A stretch of 64,000 nt of DNA, from contig CM046852.1 of NCBI GenBank assembly GCA_025618425.1, forward strand, positions 2,011,630-2,075,629, written 5' to 3'. A program made the position numbers and the translations under genes. Under the pieces are notes generated by a model. That model searched no databases. It had not been told where the DNA came from and saw only the letters and a list, made by a program, of their open reading frames with translations. The stretch is from Heliocidaris tuberculata. Taxonomy: Eukaryota > Echinodermata > Echinoidea > Camarodonta > Echinometridae. Shown one piece after another: positions 1 to 12,422 of the stretch (position 1 is the stretch's first letter; each line of letters begins with the position of its first letter).

Positions 1-205
1 TATTGGAATGACCATATACTCTGTAACTATGGGGTCAATTGTGTTCATGTTGATACACTTAGAAACTACACAAGCTATCTAAATCTGCCATCATTTTCCA
101 TGTCCGAACAACATGAGGTTCAATGAACTTTTGATCTTTGCTTTAACCTTGAATCTTTATGATGATGTTAGGTAACGGATGATGATGATTGTTTCAAATT
201 CATAA

Positions 206-652
206 GTTCAATTATCAGTCAGACCTAACTCCGGAAAACCGAGCACAGATATATACTCCGAAAACGGCGAATGGAGCAAGATGAATGTAGAGCCCTCGTT
301 GTTCAGTGTGAGACAGTGTGTACAAAAGATATGGGGAAAATCGTGCAATGTCGACCTGCTGTTGATAATATCTTTTTCAAAAATAATGCTGCGGATATAT
401 ATTTTTCAAACGTTTGTCATTTGAAAGTCATTCCATATGATGAATCATCAAGGAATTTGAAGACAATTGGCACTCAGCATTATTTTTAAAAATTTATACA
501 GCGTTGGCTGGTTGACTTTGCAAGATTTCCCCCATGCCTTTTGTACACACTGCCTCGCACTGAACGATGAGGGCTCTATATTCATACGCCGTTTTCGGAG
601 TATATACCTGTGCTCGGTTTACCGAAGTTGGGTCGACTGATTATAATACCTA
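206..652. repeat. Foldback (long inverted-repeat) element
   Basis: The segment at about 211-375 reappears as its reverse complement at about 515-650. Shared blocks include ATATACTCCGAAAACGGCG (252-270, and inverted near 583-603), GAGCCCTCRTYGTTCAGTG, and CAGTGTGTACAAAAG. The spacer is about 140 bp. A 72-aa reading frame inside the left arm is an accident of the repeat. It looks like a non-autonomous foldback DNA element; no transposase is present. Confidence 0.75.
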
Positions 653-1421
653 AGTGTACTTAAAGGTAATGCATGTATATGAAGTGATTCATTCCAAAAG
701 GGGCTACATCCATACTAATTTTTTTTTTTTTTTAAGTATACATGTATGTATCTTTGAAAATACTGTATATTTTATTATAAAATGTTTGGGATTTGTATAT
801 ATCCTAAGTGAATGGTGTTAGCTATGATTAATTAATAGTCAATATTCCTTGAATTTTCCATAATTAGTTATAAATCAATCTTTATTTTATCTTGACAATT
901 TTTCATTCATTCACATATCTTTTGATATATCTTAACCCCACCTTCCGAATAATATTGATTTCACTGGAAAGAAAGATAACAAATGTACATAATTTTGCAA
1001 AGTTTTTTGAAAGATATTGATCAACCCCCCCCCCCCCCCCCCGCCATACCGGTAAAATAACTCAGTCTGGATCTTCCGGATCCGCTGAACATTTTCATAT
1101 TCGGCCCTTTATGTTTGTTTGTTTTGTGGGAAAATAAATTCGTATGTATATAACATTCATTAAAACAAAAAATTATTGTAAATAAATATTGCGATAAAGT
1201 ACACTGTATCCTGTACTTTATCTAATGTCAATAAAATCACATTCTTCTTGAGCTCAATGTTCAAACATTAATATAAGTATTTTGTAACTACTCCTATATC
1301 TCTCTTGTTCCCGCTCCATTATATTCCTTATACACTCCGTCCCCTTGTTTTCTCTTTTTCTCTCTCTCTCAGTCTCACTCACCCATATCTGTCATAGACA
1401 CCCCCTCATATTCTCTCACCT
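653..1421. other. Intergenic, no gene seen
   Basis: AT-rich sequence with a T-run near 720 and an 18-base C-run near 1025. I see no coding signal, RNA gene or clear repeat boundary. Confidence 0.5.
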
Positions 1422-1640
1422 GGGGGGTGTTTCACAAAGAGTTAAGTTTGACTTAGTGTCATGCGTAAGTGCCAATGGGCATACGGTATTAAACGCGTAA
1501 TCTCATTGGTAGATTACCCAATAGCGCGCGTCCCCAGAGCATGATCTGACCAATGCGGTGATGTGTCACATACCGCACGCAACTGGGAATTTAAGTGCGA
1601 TTTAAATCAAACTTAACTCTTTGTGAAATACCCCCCCCCC
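1422..1640. repeat. Palindromic MITE (GGGGGTGTTTCACAAAGAG ends)
   Basis: The left end GTTTCACAAAGAGTTAAGTT is mirrored by AACTTAACTCTTTGTGAAAT before a C-run at the right end. The centre carries no coding sequence. The design resembles the GGGCCC-ended palindromic elements elsewhere in the window. Confidence 0.7.
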
Positions 1641-1715
1641 CTGTTCCTTTAATTTATATCAGGGAGGTGGAAGAGTCTCTTCCACCTCCCTGTTTATATC
1701 CAGCTATCTACATGT

Positions 1716-1930
1716 ATTATACTCCCTCTCTCTCTCTTCTTCCTCCTCTTTGTTCCTCTTCCCTCTTTATCTTATCTCTCCCATCTCTGTTGCAGACACT
1801 CCGTCATGTTCACTCTTCTCTCACCAGTTCCAATCTATACCCTCTATATTTATCTTTCACACTCCCTCCTATTTCTCTCTCTCTCTCTCTCTCTCTCTCA
1901 TCTTTCTCTTATACACTTCATCTCTTATTC
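1716..1930. repeat. CT-rich simple repeat
   Basis: Mostly CTCTCT/CTTCC, including an uninterrupted (TC)n block at 1875-1900. The three overlapping Ser/Leu-rich reading frames here are low-complexity artefacts. Confidence 0.85.
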
Positions 1931-1939
1931 TTTATATAA

Positions 1940-4354
1940 TTCCCACCTTCCATATCTTATTCACTTCCTCCTTCATGAGACCATCCATATTTATCATTGA
2001 AACAAATGAAAAGAGTGACTTTACAAATTAGTAGTCCATGCAAAAGTGACAAAAAGATATCCTAGAACGAAAGGACGTAGAATTTATATTCATACCTGTA
2101 TATTTATTACGTATATAACAGAAATTAGAAAGCATGATTCTATATACAATGCATTAATTCATAAATTCAAAATTTTCATTTGAAAAACAAAGCAAAATAG
2201 ATATTTTGAAGAGACATGATTGGTTCAAATTTAACACCCAAGTTTTCTTTCTGTGCATAGTATGAAGAAAGGAGAGTGAATATTTCTGGTTGCATACTGT
2301 TCAGATTAGTGGAATTTCTTTCAGTCTAGGAATGTTTCCAAAACCAGCTGGAAAATCACTGAAAAAGCATTCACTTCCGAATTTCAGGAAATTTGGTAAA
2401 GTAATGTGCAATTCACATGAGGGCTACCATATATATTAATATAGCACACACAAACACACATTCTACTTTATACAGCAAACGAATACTTATTTGTAATTCA
2501 ATATCATAAGGCAAGCTAGTTTCATCACAGTACTCCAACAAGAAGTAGATAATTGTGCATTATTCCCTCGGCCCTATGACATGTACATGTATGTACATCA
2601 CTTCTTTGAAGACATGTCTTTTGTAAAACAAATCGTGACGAGATCCAAGTATTTGTACTTGATTATCTAGCATGATCAGCTAATTTGCAATCAATATAGG
2701 AATCGTAATGGAATCTTTTTCTTACCAATGACCTATTTACATCCCACAGACACAGTAAATGAATGTAATAGAAATATCTAGTAAAAAATGAATGTACTGT
2801 CTGCATAACACTTTCTCTGGTACTGGCTCTGGAGTGAGAAATGTTCCTCATTTCTTCTAAACAATGAGAAAATATTAACCTATCCAAGCATGGATACACT
2901 AACAACTGTTTTTAAATACAAATACAATAAATACAGTTTGTGTCTCAATCATTTGGCAGGTTTTAACATTGATAAATCAAAGCCTGACTCTTGCAAATGT
3001 AAACTGTGATTGTTACATTACCACAAAAGCAATGTTTTAACAAACTGTTGTGCTTATATGCTGTGCAGGAAAATGAGATATGCCGAATTATAGCTTGCAT
3101 AGTATCGCATCAACTCTAGGATGTGATAGACTGATTCGTTGTGGAGAGTTTCTTTGCAGCCATGATCATGTCTTCTGAAAAATCTAGGAAATAATAGGAA
3201 TGCATCGGTCACACAAAAAAATATTATTCAATCATTCAATCTATAGTTGCATAATTTTGTATGTTACATGGAGATACTCGACACTGATGTGGTTGGAAGC
3301 AAAAGTGAGTCACACTAATCTAGCAATACTGATATGAACGAAGGTTTTAGTGAAATGCACATTTATCAGGCACCATGTGTAAACGGCTCGGAAAATAGCA
3401 AATTCGTTTATGGAGCAGGTTGCAGATTCCTTTTCCAACGAAGTGTAGTTTTTGAAAATATTTCACTAGAAGTGCTAGGCATGCACAGATGCAAACACAT
3501 GAAATACAGACATACATGTACAATAACTTGTGCCACTGTTGATATTTACATTACACAAATCAACATGCCTAATATCACTTTAATTGAATAATTCACGAAA
3601 AACTCATGCATAAAACACATTTCAATGCAACATATCACCGATGAAGCTTTTAATACTAAAATTTCAATTTGCATATATATGTAGAGTTACTTATCGCACA
3701 AATGGACGGTTGTAGAATAACAATTATAGCTATTGTCTGCACCCAGTTTATACGTGATAAAACAAACAATTGTGACATGTATCTTGGTGGTTTTTGATGA
3801 TTCTTCCATTGTTTCAGAGTACACTTATCCGTCATATTATACCACTGCAGCAGGCATTCATCTTGGCAATATTTCAGAAAACTGTCCATGCTTTTTGGAG
3901 CTTCCTGCAGCTCATTGTCTATATTGCTGCCACACTTGTTTGCCATGTTGATGATGTTGCTATGCTAACGTCCCTTTGCTGCTTCTGTTTCAGTTGACAC
4001 TAGTTTTGTTATAGAGTGGCACAAAAAATCCATGATTTCTTTCAAGACGCCCTGCTGCAAATGCTCCATGGGACAATGTGAATCCTTTATCTGCAAAGGA
4101 GATCAAACAAACAAGAAAAAGACAATCAGAACATGAACCATGGTGAAGATTCCCTGCATAAAGACATGAATGGGATGAATCATTACTACAAAAACAAGGA
4201 TTCGTCATGTAGGCACATTTACATATACATGTTACAATTATTTGCTTTATCTATTATTAATAGTGTCAGATATGGTCTACAATTAATCAAATATACATGT
4301 AAAGTAGTCCACAAAATGGCTTCAAACACATCAAAACTTGTGCTCATGAGATCA
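1940..4354. other. Gene-poor 3' flank of ODF3
   Basis: No recognisable protein or RNA gene on either strand. Short reading frames of 60-120 aa have no family resemblance and no codon pattern. Part may be 3' UTR or downstream sequence of the ODF3 gene, which is transcribed leftward. Confidence 0.4.
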
Positions 4355-4494
4355 GGGGGGCATTTCATCAAGTGTCTTGTTGGTGATATTTCCTGACAAA
4401 TTTGCTCTCAGCCAATCAGATGCAAGGATTTTCAGTAGCATATAACAGTTATTGCAATTTGTCATTGATGACAAGTTTGATGAAACAGGGCCCT
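4355..4494. repeat. Palindromic MITE, GGGCCC-ended family, copy A
   Basis: The ends are GGGGGGCATTTCATCAAGT and its partial mirror CAAGTTTGATGAAACAGGG. The interior shares GCTCTCAGCCAATCAGAT and TTTCAGTAGCATATAACA with the copy at 15511-15658, which shows they are the same family. It lies just past the ODF3 stop codon and may be in its 3' UTR. Confidence 0.8.
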
Positions 4495-4603
4495 GAAGCA
4501 TTTCCAGTGTAGAAATGGTACAAAGACACGGAACCAAAGCAATTTTTACAGTAACAAAGAGAAGAAACTTACCAAATAGACATAAATGTTGTAGGCGAGT
4601 AGT

Positions 4604-6864
4604 TTATTCTGCACATTCAATGATGAGTGGCGTGGTGTATTCTGAATGCTGGATACCAAACGAGAAACTAGGAGCCATCCTCTTGGTAGCGGTGACCTGG
4701 ATAAAGAAAAATAAAAAGGGTGAATATAAGATAATGACGACGATGGCTTCTTGTATAGTGTCGATATCCTCCTTTGCTGGGCCCCGCTCTAGAGTATCTC
4801 TCAAAATTCAACCTTCTTATCAATATCAAATCATTATCACTATTGTTATTATTTTCATTATCATCATTATTCTCACTCTCTAACTACATTATTCTATAAG
4901 GTTCGTTCACATTTGCTGCGGTAAAAAGCGGCATTAAAAAAAAATTTAAAAATGTCTTAATGAATGACAAATACGCGCAATAAAGTTCCTGTGCATATTC
5001 ACTTAGTTTTATGTTATAAGATACAAGAATGTGAAGCGCATTACACTTCATTAAAAAAAAATAAATCGCTGCGGTTTACCGTGACATATTTGAAACAAGC
5101 CTTCATTCTTGTTATCATTACTGAAAATTTTCAACAGTGGAGCTCCAAGTGCTTTTATCAAAGCCTTTGGAAGGGACGCAGAATAAGATTAGAGCAAGAT
5201 GCAACTGATGAAGCGTACCTTCTCTGGACTGTGTTGTCCTGGGCCTGGTTTGCGTGTGCTGTCACTGGGAAGCTGGTTGCGTCCAGTCATGGAATACATG
5301 GGTGACTTGTTTTTGTAGATAGATGGGTTGGTGACTGGGTAGGTACCTGGTCCCGGTGTCTTCTGGAGATCTTCACCAAAGCCTCCAATCATGCTGCGCC
5401 CAGTCATGGAGTAAGAAGGCAAACTGGGCTTGACACAGGAACGTCCTCCAAGGATACTGGGTAATGTGTAGTTGTTAGGAGCTAGGAAAATAAAGGGAAA
5501 AAAAGATAGAATAATCATTTTGATCTGATAAAGCTTGTTCCACAATATTCAACACTGCAGCAAAAAGCTGATACTGTACATTGGAATTTACAGATTAACA
5601 AGATATACATAAAAGAGTACATTTTTACAACAATTAAAAAAAAAATGTAGTTACATGAATAACTTGAAATACTGCTCAAAAATCCTAAGATAATAATAAT
5701 TTAATAGTCAACCCCTTCCATGCCACCAGATTTTTGAGCAATTGTCATAAATGAATTTTCATGAGTTGAAATATTAACTTTCAACGAGTTTTTTCTTGAG
5801 CAAACTGGGCAAAGATATATTGCATAGGAATAAACATTATAATGAAGGTGCAGGTTTCTATATGAGGAAAAATTTCAAGCCATTCTGAGCCTAAACTATA
5901 TATGTTCAACACTCACATTTGGGGGCATGATTTGCTGCCCAGGGCATGGTAGGGTTAATTACAATTTTCCAAGCATACATGTATACATGTATATTTAACA
6001 GTGATATTAAAAGGATATTATAGTGAAATTACAAGGATAGAAGATACTATTGTATACTCTGGAAGCAAAGGGACAAATATCTGAAATCATGTTGAGGAAA
6101 CATAAAGATATATAAAGATATATTAACAGTAAGATAATGAGTGCCAATAATGAATGCATTAACAGCAGCTGATATTGTATAAATAAATATTTGGGATGAT
6201 AAAATAATGTATCATGTGAATGAAGTTCATCTACATCTACATCACTCAGTGTATGATATTGACCATGTGAAGTAGAATTTGTGTTGTTTGCAAGAACTGA
6301 ACTGAACACAATATTATTGGATTTTCTGAAGAGAGAGAGAGAGAGAGATGCTTTAACTCCTGTCCAAGCAGAGAACAGATATATACATGTATGAGAGTAT
6401 TTGTCATTTTCATGAAAATAAGTGAATTAGATTGAAATTCAGAAAACATATCAGAGCATTTGTATGTTACCTGGTGACTTATCAAACTTGACTCCTTTTG
6501 TTCTTGAACTGAGCGTGTAGGCTGCTGCTTTGAAGTGAGCACTTTGTCCTGCCTTTTCTGGGGAATAAGCTCCTGGGCCTGGTGTCTTGAAGGCTGTCAT
6601 ATCCCTAGTGCGGCTGTAGAGAGAGTAGTGGGGGGTCCCATCATGCCCCTTCCTTGTGATCTTGGCGTTGAAGTTGTAAATAGGTCCAGGGCTTGTGTCA
6701 GGGTTGAAAGTTTTGTGGCGGGTACCAAAGGAGAACTGGGGCATCTCCCTTTTGTTGATGGCTGTTCTATTTCCGAGGCAGCTTGGTAGCATTACGTTAG
6801 GACCTGGTCCAGTGAAGGAGGCTGCGATTGGTCCACGAGGTTTGGTTGGAGACCAATTAGACAT
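4604..6864 (-). CDS. ODF3: Outer dense fibre protein 3 / CIMAP1-like (SHIPPO1) protein
   Basis: Three coding exons on the minus strand: 6864-6471, 5481-5219 and 4696-4604 (stop). All have GT-AG borders, and the 394+263+93 nt join into 249 codons plus stop. Known mammalian ODF3 is about 254 aa. The protein starts MSNWSPTKPRGPIAASF and carries the family's spaced Pro-Gly-Pro repeats: TSPGPIYN, TPGPGAYS, SPAPNNYT, TPGPGTYP, KPGPGQHS. It ends FSFGIQHSEYTTPLI, which matches the conserved C-terminus. Family knowledge: these are filament- or microtubule-associated proteins of sperm tails and motile cilia. A non-coding 5' piece probably precedes the start, because a good acceptor (cccttgcag) lies at 6902. 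The ATG at 6864 matches the family N-terminus. Nothing is missing. The call is firm; which CIMAP1 paralogue it is remains unsure. Confidence 0.93.
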
Positions 6865-6901
6865 GGTTACTTATTGTTATTAGTTCCTTGTAATATCTGC
6901 A
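6865..6901 (-). other. Probable 5' UTR segment of ODF3 with acceptor
   Basis: On the minus strand a pyrimidine-rich tract ending in TTGCAG lies directly before 6901, and 37 nt follow before the ATG. This suggests a spliced leader exon further upstream. A candidate donor (CTAAG/GTAAAT) is at about 7110. A second, CG-rich one (CGCG/GTAAGT) is at about 14227. The sequence alone cannot choose between them. Confidence 0.45.
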
Positions 6902-7361
6902 AGGGATAAAAGAATAAAAAAACATAAGATGGGAAGATCTAATACAATTACAACAGGAAAGGTCATCCAACATTAAATTGGGAAAGAAGAAAAAGGAAAA
7001 TAGTTAAATGCCCTTTTGATACCAGTGACATGGCATATCATGTTGCTCAATAAATATTCCTATTAGAAAAACACAACACTCCATAATATGCACACTTTCT
7101 TTTATATTTACCTTAGAAAGACTCGAAGAAAAATATATATATCCGTGGTTATATATCCAGGGGAAAGTTCCTTTATCAATGTGTTTCCTTCTCAAATTGA
7201 AGATTAAACCCCCTAATAACAACTAACTGCCCTTATATCAAGGAGAGAACAGCGCGCAATTAAGAATCCCTGCTTGCTAAGCTGCTGTTACTGTACTAAC
7301 TGAATTGGGACGAAGCGGGCTGCTTGTGTATAGCCCCTACCAACAACACGGGTAGCGTGGG

Positions 7362-7386
7362 CCAATCAATAGAGTTACCAGGCAAC
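7362..7386. promoter_or_regulatory. CCAAT box plus RFX X-box-like motif upstream of ODF3
   Basis: CCAAT is at 7362-7366, and GTTACCAGGCAAC is at 7374-7386. The second motif is two inverted half sites (GTTACC / GGCAAC) with a one-base spacer. RFX factors bind such X-boxes in promoters of ciliary and axonemal genes. The site lies about 510 bp upstream of the ODF3 start codon, which fits a flagellar gene. Confidence 0.5.
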
Positions 7387-7465
7387 CAGCATAGCAAGCT
7401 GCATGCTATGCACCATCGCCCCAGAAACACAGGATGCTCTTTCTATTGTAAGCCCCTTCTATTAT

Positions 7466-7492
7466 CTCTCTCTCTCTCTCTCTCTCTCTCTT
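7466..7492. repeat. (CT)n microsatellite
   Basis: About 13 uninterrupted CT units. Confidence 0.95.
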
Positions 7493-7730
7493 TCAAGGTT
7501 CATCCTCTAGTGGAGGACTATTCAAATAACATCAAAAGCCTGATAGACACATTATACCCAAGGCCTTACTGTATGTTATAGGCTGTCAGTTGGCCAGTGC
7601 ATAATCATTCATGTCTGAGTGATTTTCTTATTTAGAAAAAATTTATATCATCAAATAGTAATCATTAATGAATGTTAACTTGTAATATTACATTTCCTAC
7701 ATACATGTACATGTAAGTACCATAATTATA

Positions 7731-7918
7731 CAGTCAAACCTGCCTATAAAGACCACTCATAGGAGACAGGAAAAGCTGCCCAGAAGGAAAAGCTGCATGT
7801 CTTTATGAGCAGGCGGTCTTTATAGACAGGTTAATTTCATACATGTTTCAGTGTGAAACACTTTTCATGGGAAAATTGTGGTCTTTATAAACAGGTGGTT
7901 GTTAAGCAGGTTTGACTG
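7731..7918. mobile_element. TA-flanked MITE (CAGTCAAACCTGC ends)
   Basis: The inverted ends are CAGTCAAACCTGC and GCAGGTTTGACTG, and TA dinucleotides lie directly outside (7729-7730 and 7919-7920). The 188-bp size, TIRs and TA target duplication fit a Tc1/mariner-type non-autonomous element. The interior repeats GTCTTTATARACAGG motifs in both orientations. Confidence 0.85.
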
Positions 7919-7921
7919 TAA

Positions 7922-9217
7922 TTCACCATCATCATGCTTGCTTGCAGTTCTATTCTGAGATTTATTTTATCTCAAAGAAAATCTGAGATTTTAAGTCAGT
8001 GAGATAAAATACCCTTAAAATCTTTTAAAATCATTATTCTGAGAACCATTTTAGCAAGATTAGATCTCAATTAAGACATGATCATTTTCTGATGCAATAA
8101 CCAATAAGAAATGTCGTTAGATTTCACCTTTATCATGCTCAGCCAATAGAATTGCTCTCAGCCAGTTTCTGGGATGGGGAATGAGAGCATGAATGCACTA
8201 TTTTTACAATTTTCACAATTTTCACTATGCTTGCCTCAAAGCGCAAACACGCTTTTGCTAGGATTTACTTGAAAATGACTTGGGTACTTTCAGAGGTTTT
8301 AGAACACCACCACAAGCATCAGTGCAAGTTTGATATTAGTTGGCAAGACTCTTAAAACAGAATTCGATAATCATATGAGAATGTTGCTTGAGAAATATTG
8401 GCTGAATCAGTAATGTCACTGTGATGAAGTGGCGGAAAACTCGATCTCCCATTTGCTCCTACACACCAAATGACTAAAATGTCATTAAAAAAAAAGTATT
8501 ACTTTGTAGGATATTTTTCTTTTATGAGGATCTATAATGCTATCTCGAAAAAAATTTGAGCACTGCCCCCGAGGGAAAAGATGCTTAGGAGAAAACCGCA
8601 AATTAGTAATCTAATTTTTTGAACATCCATAACTTTCTTATTTTTATTACCAAGGTTGGATTGCCCTTTAAGGAATAAACTCAAATATCCTCTGTGTAGA
8701 GTCAGACAGACATTATTAATATCATTTTGCTACAGTTAATGCCTTTCTGCCTCTCACCAGAGGATATAAATGTACATGTCATAAACAATATTAACACAAA
8801 AATTATCAAATACTGTCTCCTGAAGTATTTTGACCTCTTTTTCATTCATAGAAGTTATGTTCAGTAAGAATGACAATTTCTGAAATATTCTGAATACCTC
8901 TCCCATCTCTCTCTCTTAATTCTCTCCCATCTCTCTCTCTCTTAATTCTCTCCACACATTCTATTTCATGTCCTTTCATAGTTTCATTTTGCTGTGTGTC
9001 CATTGAGTCAATGTACTCTACTGCTTAGTAAGTGCTTACACATCCTTCACAGTGAAATACAGGCTACACGTCAATGTAAACTTGTCCATTATCACACTCT
9101 TTCTCATTTGGAATTAACGACTACAGGTGCATTCAATATTAATACGTTCTCATCTTCCTAAAACCTTTCTATCAGCAGTAATAAATTATTCCATTACCTG
9201 ACAGCACTAACAGACTT
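7922..9217. other. Intergenic, decayed repeat sequence
   Basis: No gene recognised. 8440-8680 resembles one arm of a foldback element: it has ATTTGCTCCTACACACC and ends GGATTGCCCTTTAAGG, as at 22163-22686, but no second arm is found. 8900-8955 is a duplicated CTCTCCCATCTCTCTC tract. Confidence 0.4.
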
Positions 9218-9230
9218 GTTGCCTAGCAAC
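9218..9230. promoter_or_regulatory. Second X-box-like motif
   Basis: GTTGCCTAGCAAC is a near-perfect inverted pair of RFX half sites with a one-base spacer. It is 2.35 kb upstream of the ODF3 start codon. No other gene start is visible nearby, so a distal role for ODF3 is possible but unproved. Confidence 0.35.
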
Positions 9231-9989
9231 AGGTGATGCCAACTTAGAAGCCATGAAGGATTAACGTTTGTTCATAATGCATGGACAGAACTTTCTGAAA
9301 ATTATTTTAGAAAAGAAAAAAATTACTTCATGATCATATTCAATATTTTTTTGCACATTTCCCTACAGAATCTTTGAATTTGGTAGTTTCTCTTTATCCA
9401 ACATTTCGCTTTAAGAATCACTTCATACATGTACATGTATGTAGGCCTACACAAGTCAGTGGCTTTTTTAAAGTCCCCGAACCCACCCCACAATTTAAAA
9501 CAAAATTAAAAAATTAATTATTAAAAACAGATTTACATCTGTACTTTAAAACAAAAATAAAGCATGCTCAGCATGGATTCATAAGATCAAATCCACATTT
9601 GGGCCTGCACTGTCGGACAGTCAACCAAATTTCCAAATTCCTATGGCACTTTACCGTGTCAGTCCGTGTCCAGGCAAGGATGTACATGTATTACAGACCT
9701 TTGGTCAAAGCCTAAAAGCCTACACTTCGGCCTACCAGACAGTGTTGGAGGTTAGATTACAGAGACCTATATATATGTACATGTAAATAGAATAATTGAT
9801 CTATGACCATTGACCAGAGACAATAGACTTTGGCTAGGATAGTTTATCATTGCCTTCATTAAATGATAATCATACATGCTTCAACTAGTCTAGCCATAAC
9901 AACTTGGTTCAAGTAGTCTCATTACTCAAGACTTTCTTTCGTATACATGTATGTATTAATCGATCTACATACAGTACATGTACATGTAC

Positions 9990-11330
9990 ATGTAGTTCAA
10001 TCAATTCAAAGCAGCATTTATTTCACATATAAAGTATAAAATCAAAAGTTACATCAGAATACATTTATAAAATTACATCAAGAAATATTTAAACAAGACA
10101 TAACATTCATAAAGTCAAACATGGATAGCATAAAACAAACACAAACATACACAAACAATTCAATAAATAACAAGTACGTAGAGAAAAGGAAGAAATAATG
10201 CCAGGGGCACTAAGGAAATGACAGAGGGACATTATGACTGTCTAAAAGGTAGAATTATAGCTCTGTTGTTAAATATCAAGGAAAAGAAATTATTCACACG
10301 ACTGGCCAAAGAAAGCAAAAGCTTGAGTTAGGTCGTTGATAGTATACAGGTTGTATATATTTTTTTCACAACTCACTCACTATACGACTATCATAATTGA
10401 TGGTATTAAAAATAAAGACTTAAAAGTTATATACTCTAAAAGAATGTCGTAACATTGCAAATTTGTAGTGGAGGTATCAAGCTACATGTACAGTATGATA
10501 AGATTTAACAAAATATGGTTTTCATTGGGTATGCTGCTCATTTAGTGATAGGAATTCAATATTTCAATTTTCAGTTTTCTTTAGATAAAGTGAGACATTT
10601 TCAGAGAGTTAGATAAGGAGTTTCATAGTAAACTACCATGGACTTTGTAGAATTTTGTTCCGCTAAAGTAAGTCTGGTTGAATGTGGTCAGTAAAAATCC
10701 CCTTTTCGAGTAAAGTGATTATGGAAATCAGAATTTACATGTATGAAGTTGGAAAAAACTTGACAGAAGAAAATTGTTTACATAATTGTACATGAACAGT
10801 GCTAAATTAACAGAGTGAAGATCTTGCAAAGAGAGTTCTTGTATTTCAAATAAAGGTGGCGTATGAGCTCTAAAATGAGACTTTGTACATAACCTTATTG
10901 CTCTCTTTTGAAGAGTAACCAAGGGTTTGAGAATAGACAAACATGTTCTTCCCCATATCATCACACAATAGTTTAGATAAGGCAAGATAAGTGTATTGTA
11001 CAGCATTAACATGATATTTGATGGCAAAATAGAGATCAATTTACTCATGACACCAACACCTCTTGATACAGTGTACTTTGATAATTATATCTGAAATATG
11101 ATTATTCCAAGATAATTTCTTATCGACAAGTACCCCCCAAAATTCAATGACGTGTACTTCTTCTAATTTTGTAGAGTTCAATTCAAAGTTAAAAATACGA
11201 GAGACTTGGGAGCAGCTTGTCTGAAAGAGCATATATTTAGTTTTTTCAATATTCACAGAGAGTTTGTGTGCAGAAAGTATACAATGATGTTCAATAATTT
11301 GCCAATTGCTTTTTATGCACTATTTTACAT
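9990..11330 (-). mobile_element. 5'-truncated CR1/jockey-like LINE fragment
   Basis: On the minus strand two adjoining frames (11256-11041, then 11048-10728) give the C-terminal part of a non-LTR reverse transcriptase. The first has a post-catalytic block of the type N-x-x-K-T-x-Y-M, followed by VLVDKKLSWNNHI. The second has the connection-like block LILPYLNYCVMIWG with LQKRAIRLCTKS. The frame change at about 11045 and the absence of the catalytic YxDD part show a dead, 5'-truncated copy. The remaining stretch to about 9990 is probable 3' UTR. Confidence 0.75.
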
Positions 11331-11442
11331 TGTAGACTATAAGTAATATATTTTCCCATTGTTTTGGAAATGGTAGACTGTATGTAATTTTTAGCAATTT
11401 GTAGTGTACAAATTTACATCCATTTTTAAAACTGTAGCCCAA

Positions 11443-11588
11443 GGGCCTGTTGCATAAAACTTGCGTTTAATCGCAACTCCTAAAATTCAAACGCAAGTCC
11501 TTAATGCGCACTTCTGACTGGCTGAAAAAATGGTTGCGTTTGATTTTCCTGAGTTGTGTTCAAATGCAAGTTCTGTGCAACGGGCCCT
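11443..11588. repeat. Palindromic MITE, GGGCCC-ended family, copy B
   Basis: The left end GGGCCTGTTGCATAAAACTT is mirrored by CAAGTTCTGTGCAACGGGCC. Internal motifs (GCGTTTAATCGCAACTC and related) also pair across the centre. Confidence 0.8.
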
Positions 11589-11589
11589 A

Positions 11590-12422
11590 GATCAAAAACA
11601 TACTTTACAGTATGGTGGTGTGACCATATTTTGTATGTGACCTATGTTCGCGCACAGGGCAATATCTCAAAAACGAGAAAAAATTTAGAAAATCTGATAG
11701 CAACATTGGACAGAGGAAGCTAAAAATTACTTAGGAACAACATTTTCTACTGAATTGGGTGAGAAATTATGAAGATATTGACAAAAGATCAGCAAATTTT
11801 GCTACTTTTTTTGTCATTTTCCGAAAAATATGAAGTCACCGACAAGGGTTTAGAAATCCTCATTGAGAGATGTTATCAAACTTGTAAGTAAAACGTACAT
11901 GTAATACCAAATGACTGTAAGGTATTTTGCCTTGCAAATGATGCAATTTTCTTACCTTTAATGAAATGCTACATGTACGTTGGATAAATAAGATGTAATC
12001 TTTCGTGCACAAAGTTTTGTCTCACTGTTTTTACGATTTTTTTTCAGTTCCATGCGCTTTGCGATCCAACATCGAATTTTTAGATTACGATATCTCTGAA
12101 TTTCTTTGTCAATCAATCTTTTTCTCGAACCCATTTGTAGTCTAAAACTTTGCTTTCCATTATGGACCAAATGTCACATTTCTAAATTTTATTAAAATGT
12201 GTGCGAAATATGGTTACCCCATCGTAGAATATTGTCAAATGTGGAAAATCATGCAAAGATTAAGTACATGTAGATCTATCTAACAAAATTGTAAACAACA
12301 TGTAGATCTTCCTAAAGTAAAGATAAAATGTTTGTGAACTTTGCTCATCTCAGAACCACTGTTTTAATATTAATAGTCACATCAGTTTTAGCTTCAAAAT
12401 CAAGATTTATTCCATAGCCCAT
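11590..12422. other. Intergenic, no gene seen
   Basis: AT-rich sequence without recognisable coding, RNA or repeat signals. The 70-aa minus frame at 11958-12170 resembles nothing I know. Confidence 0.4.

Noticed and set aside
271..489. 72-aa plus-strand frame
   Set aside because: It lies inside a foldback arm, has no family resemblance and no splice context.
3656..4208. Cys-rich minus-strand frames of 96 and 72 aa downstream of ODF3
   Set aside because: No recognisable domain, no signal peptide pattern, no splice links; more likely UTR or intergenic.
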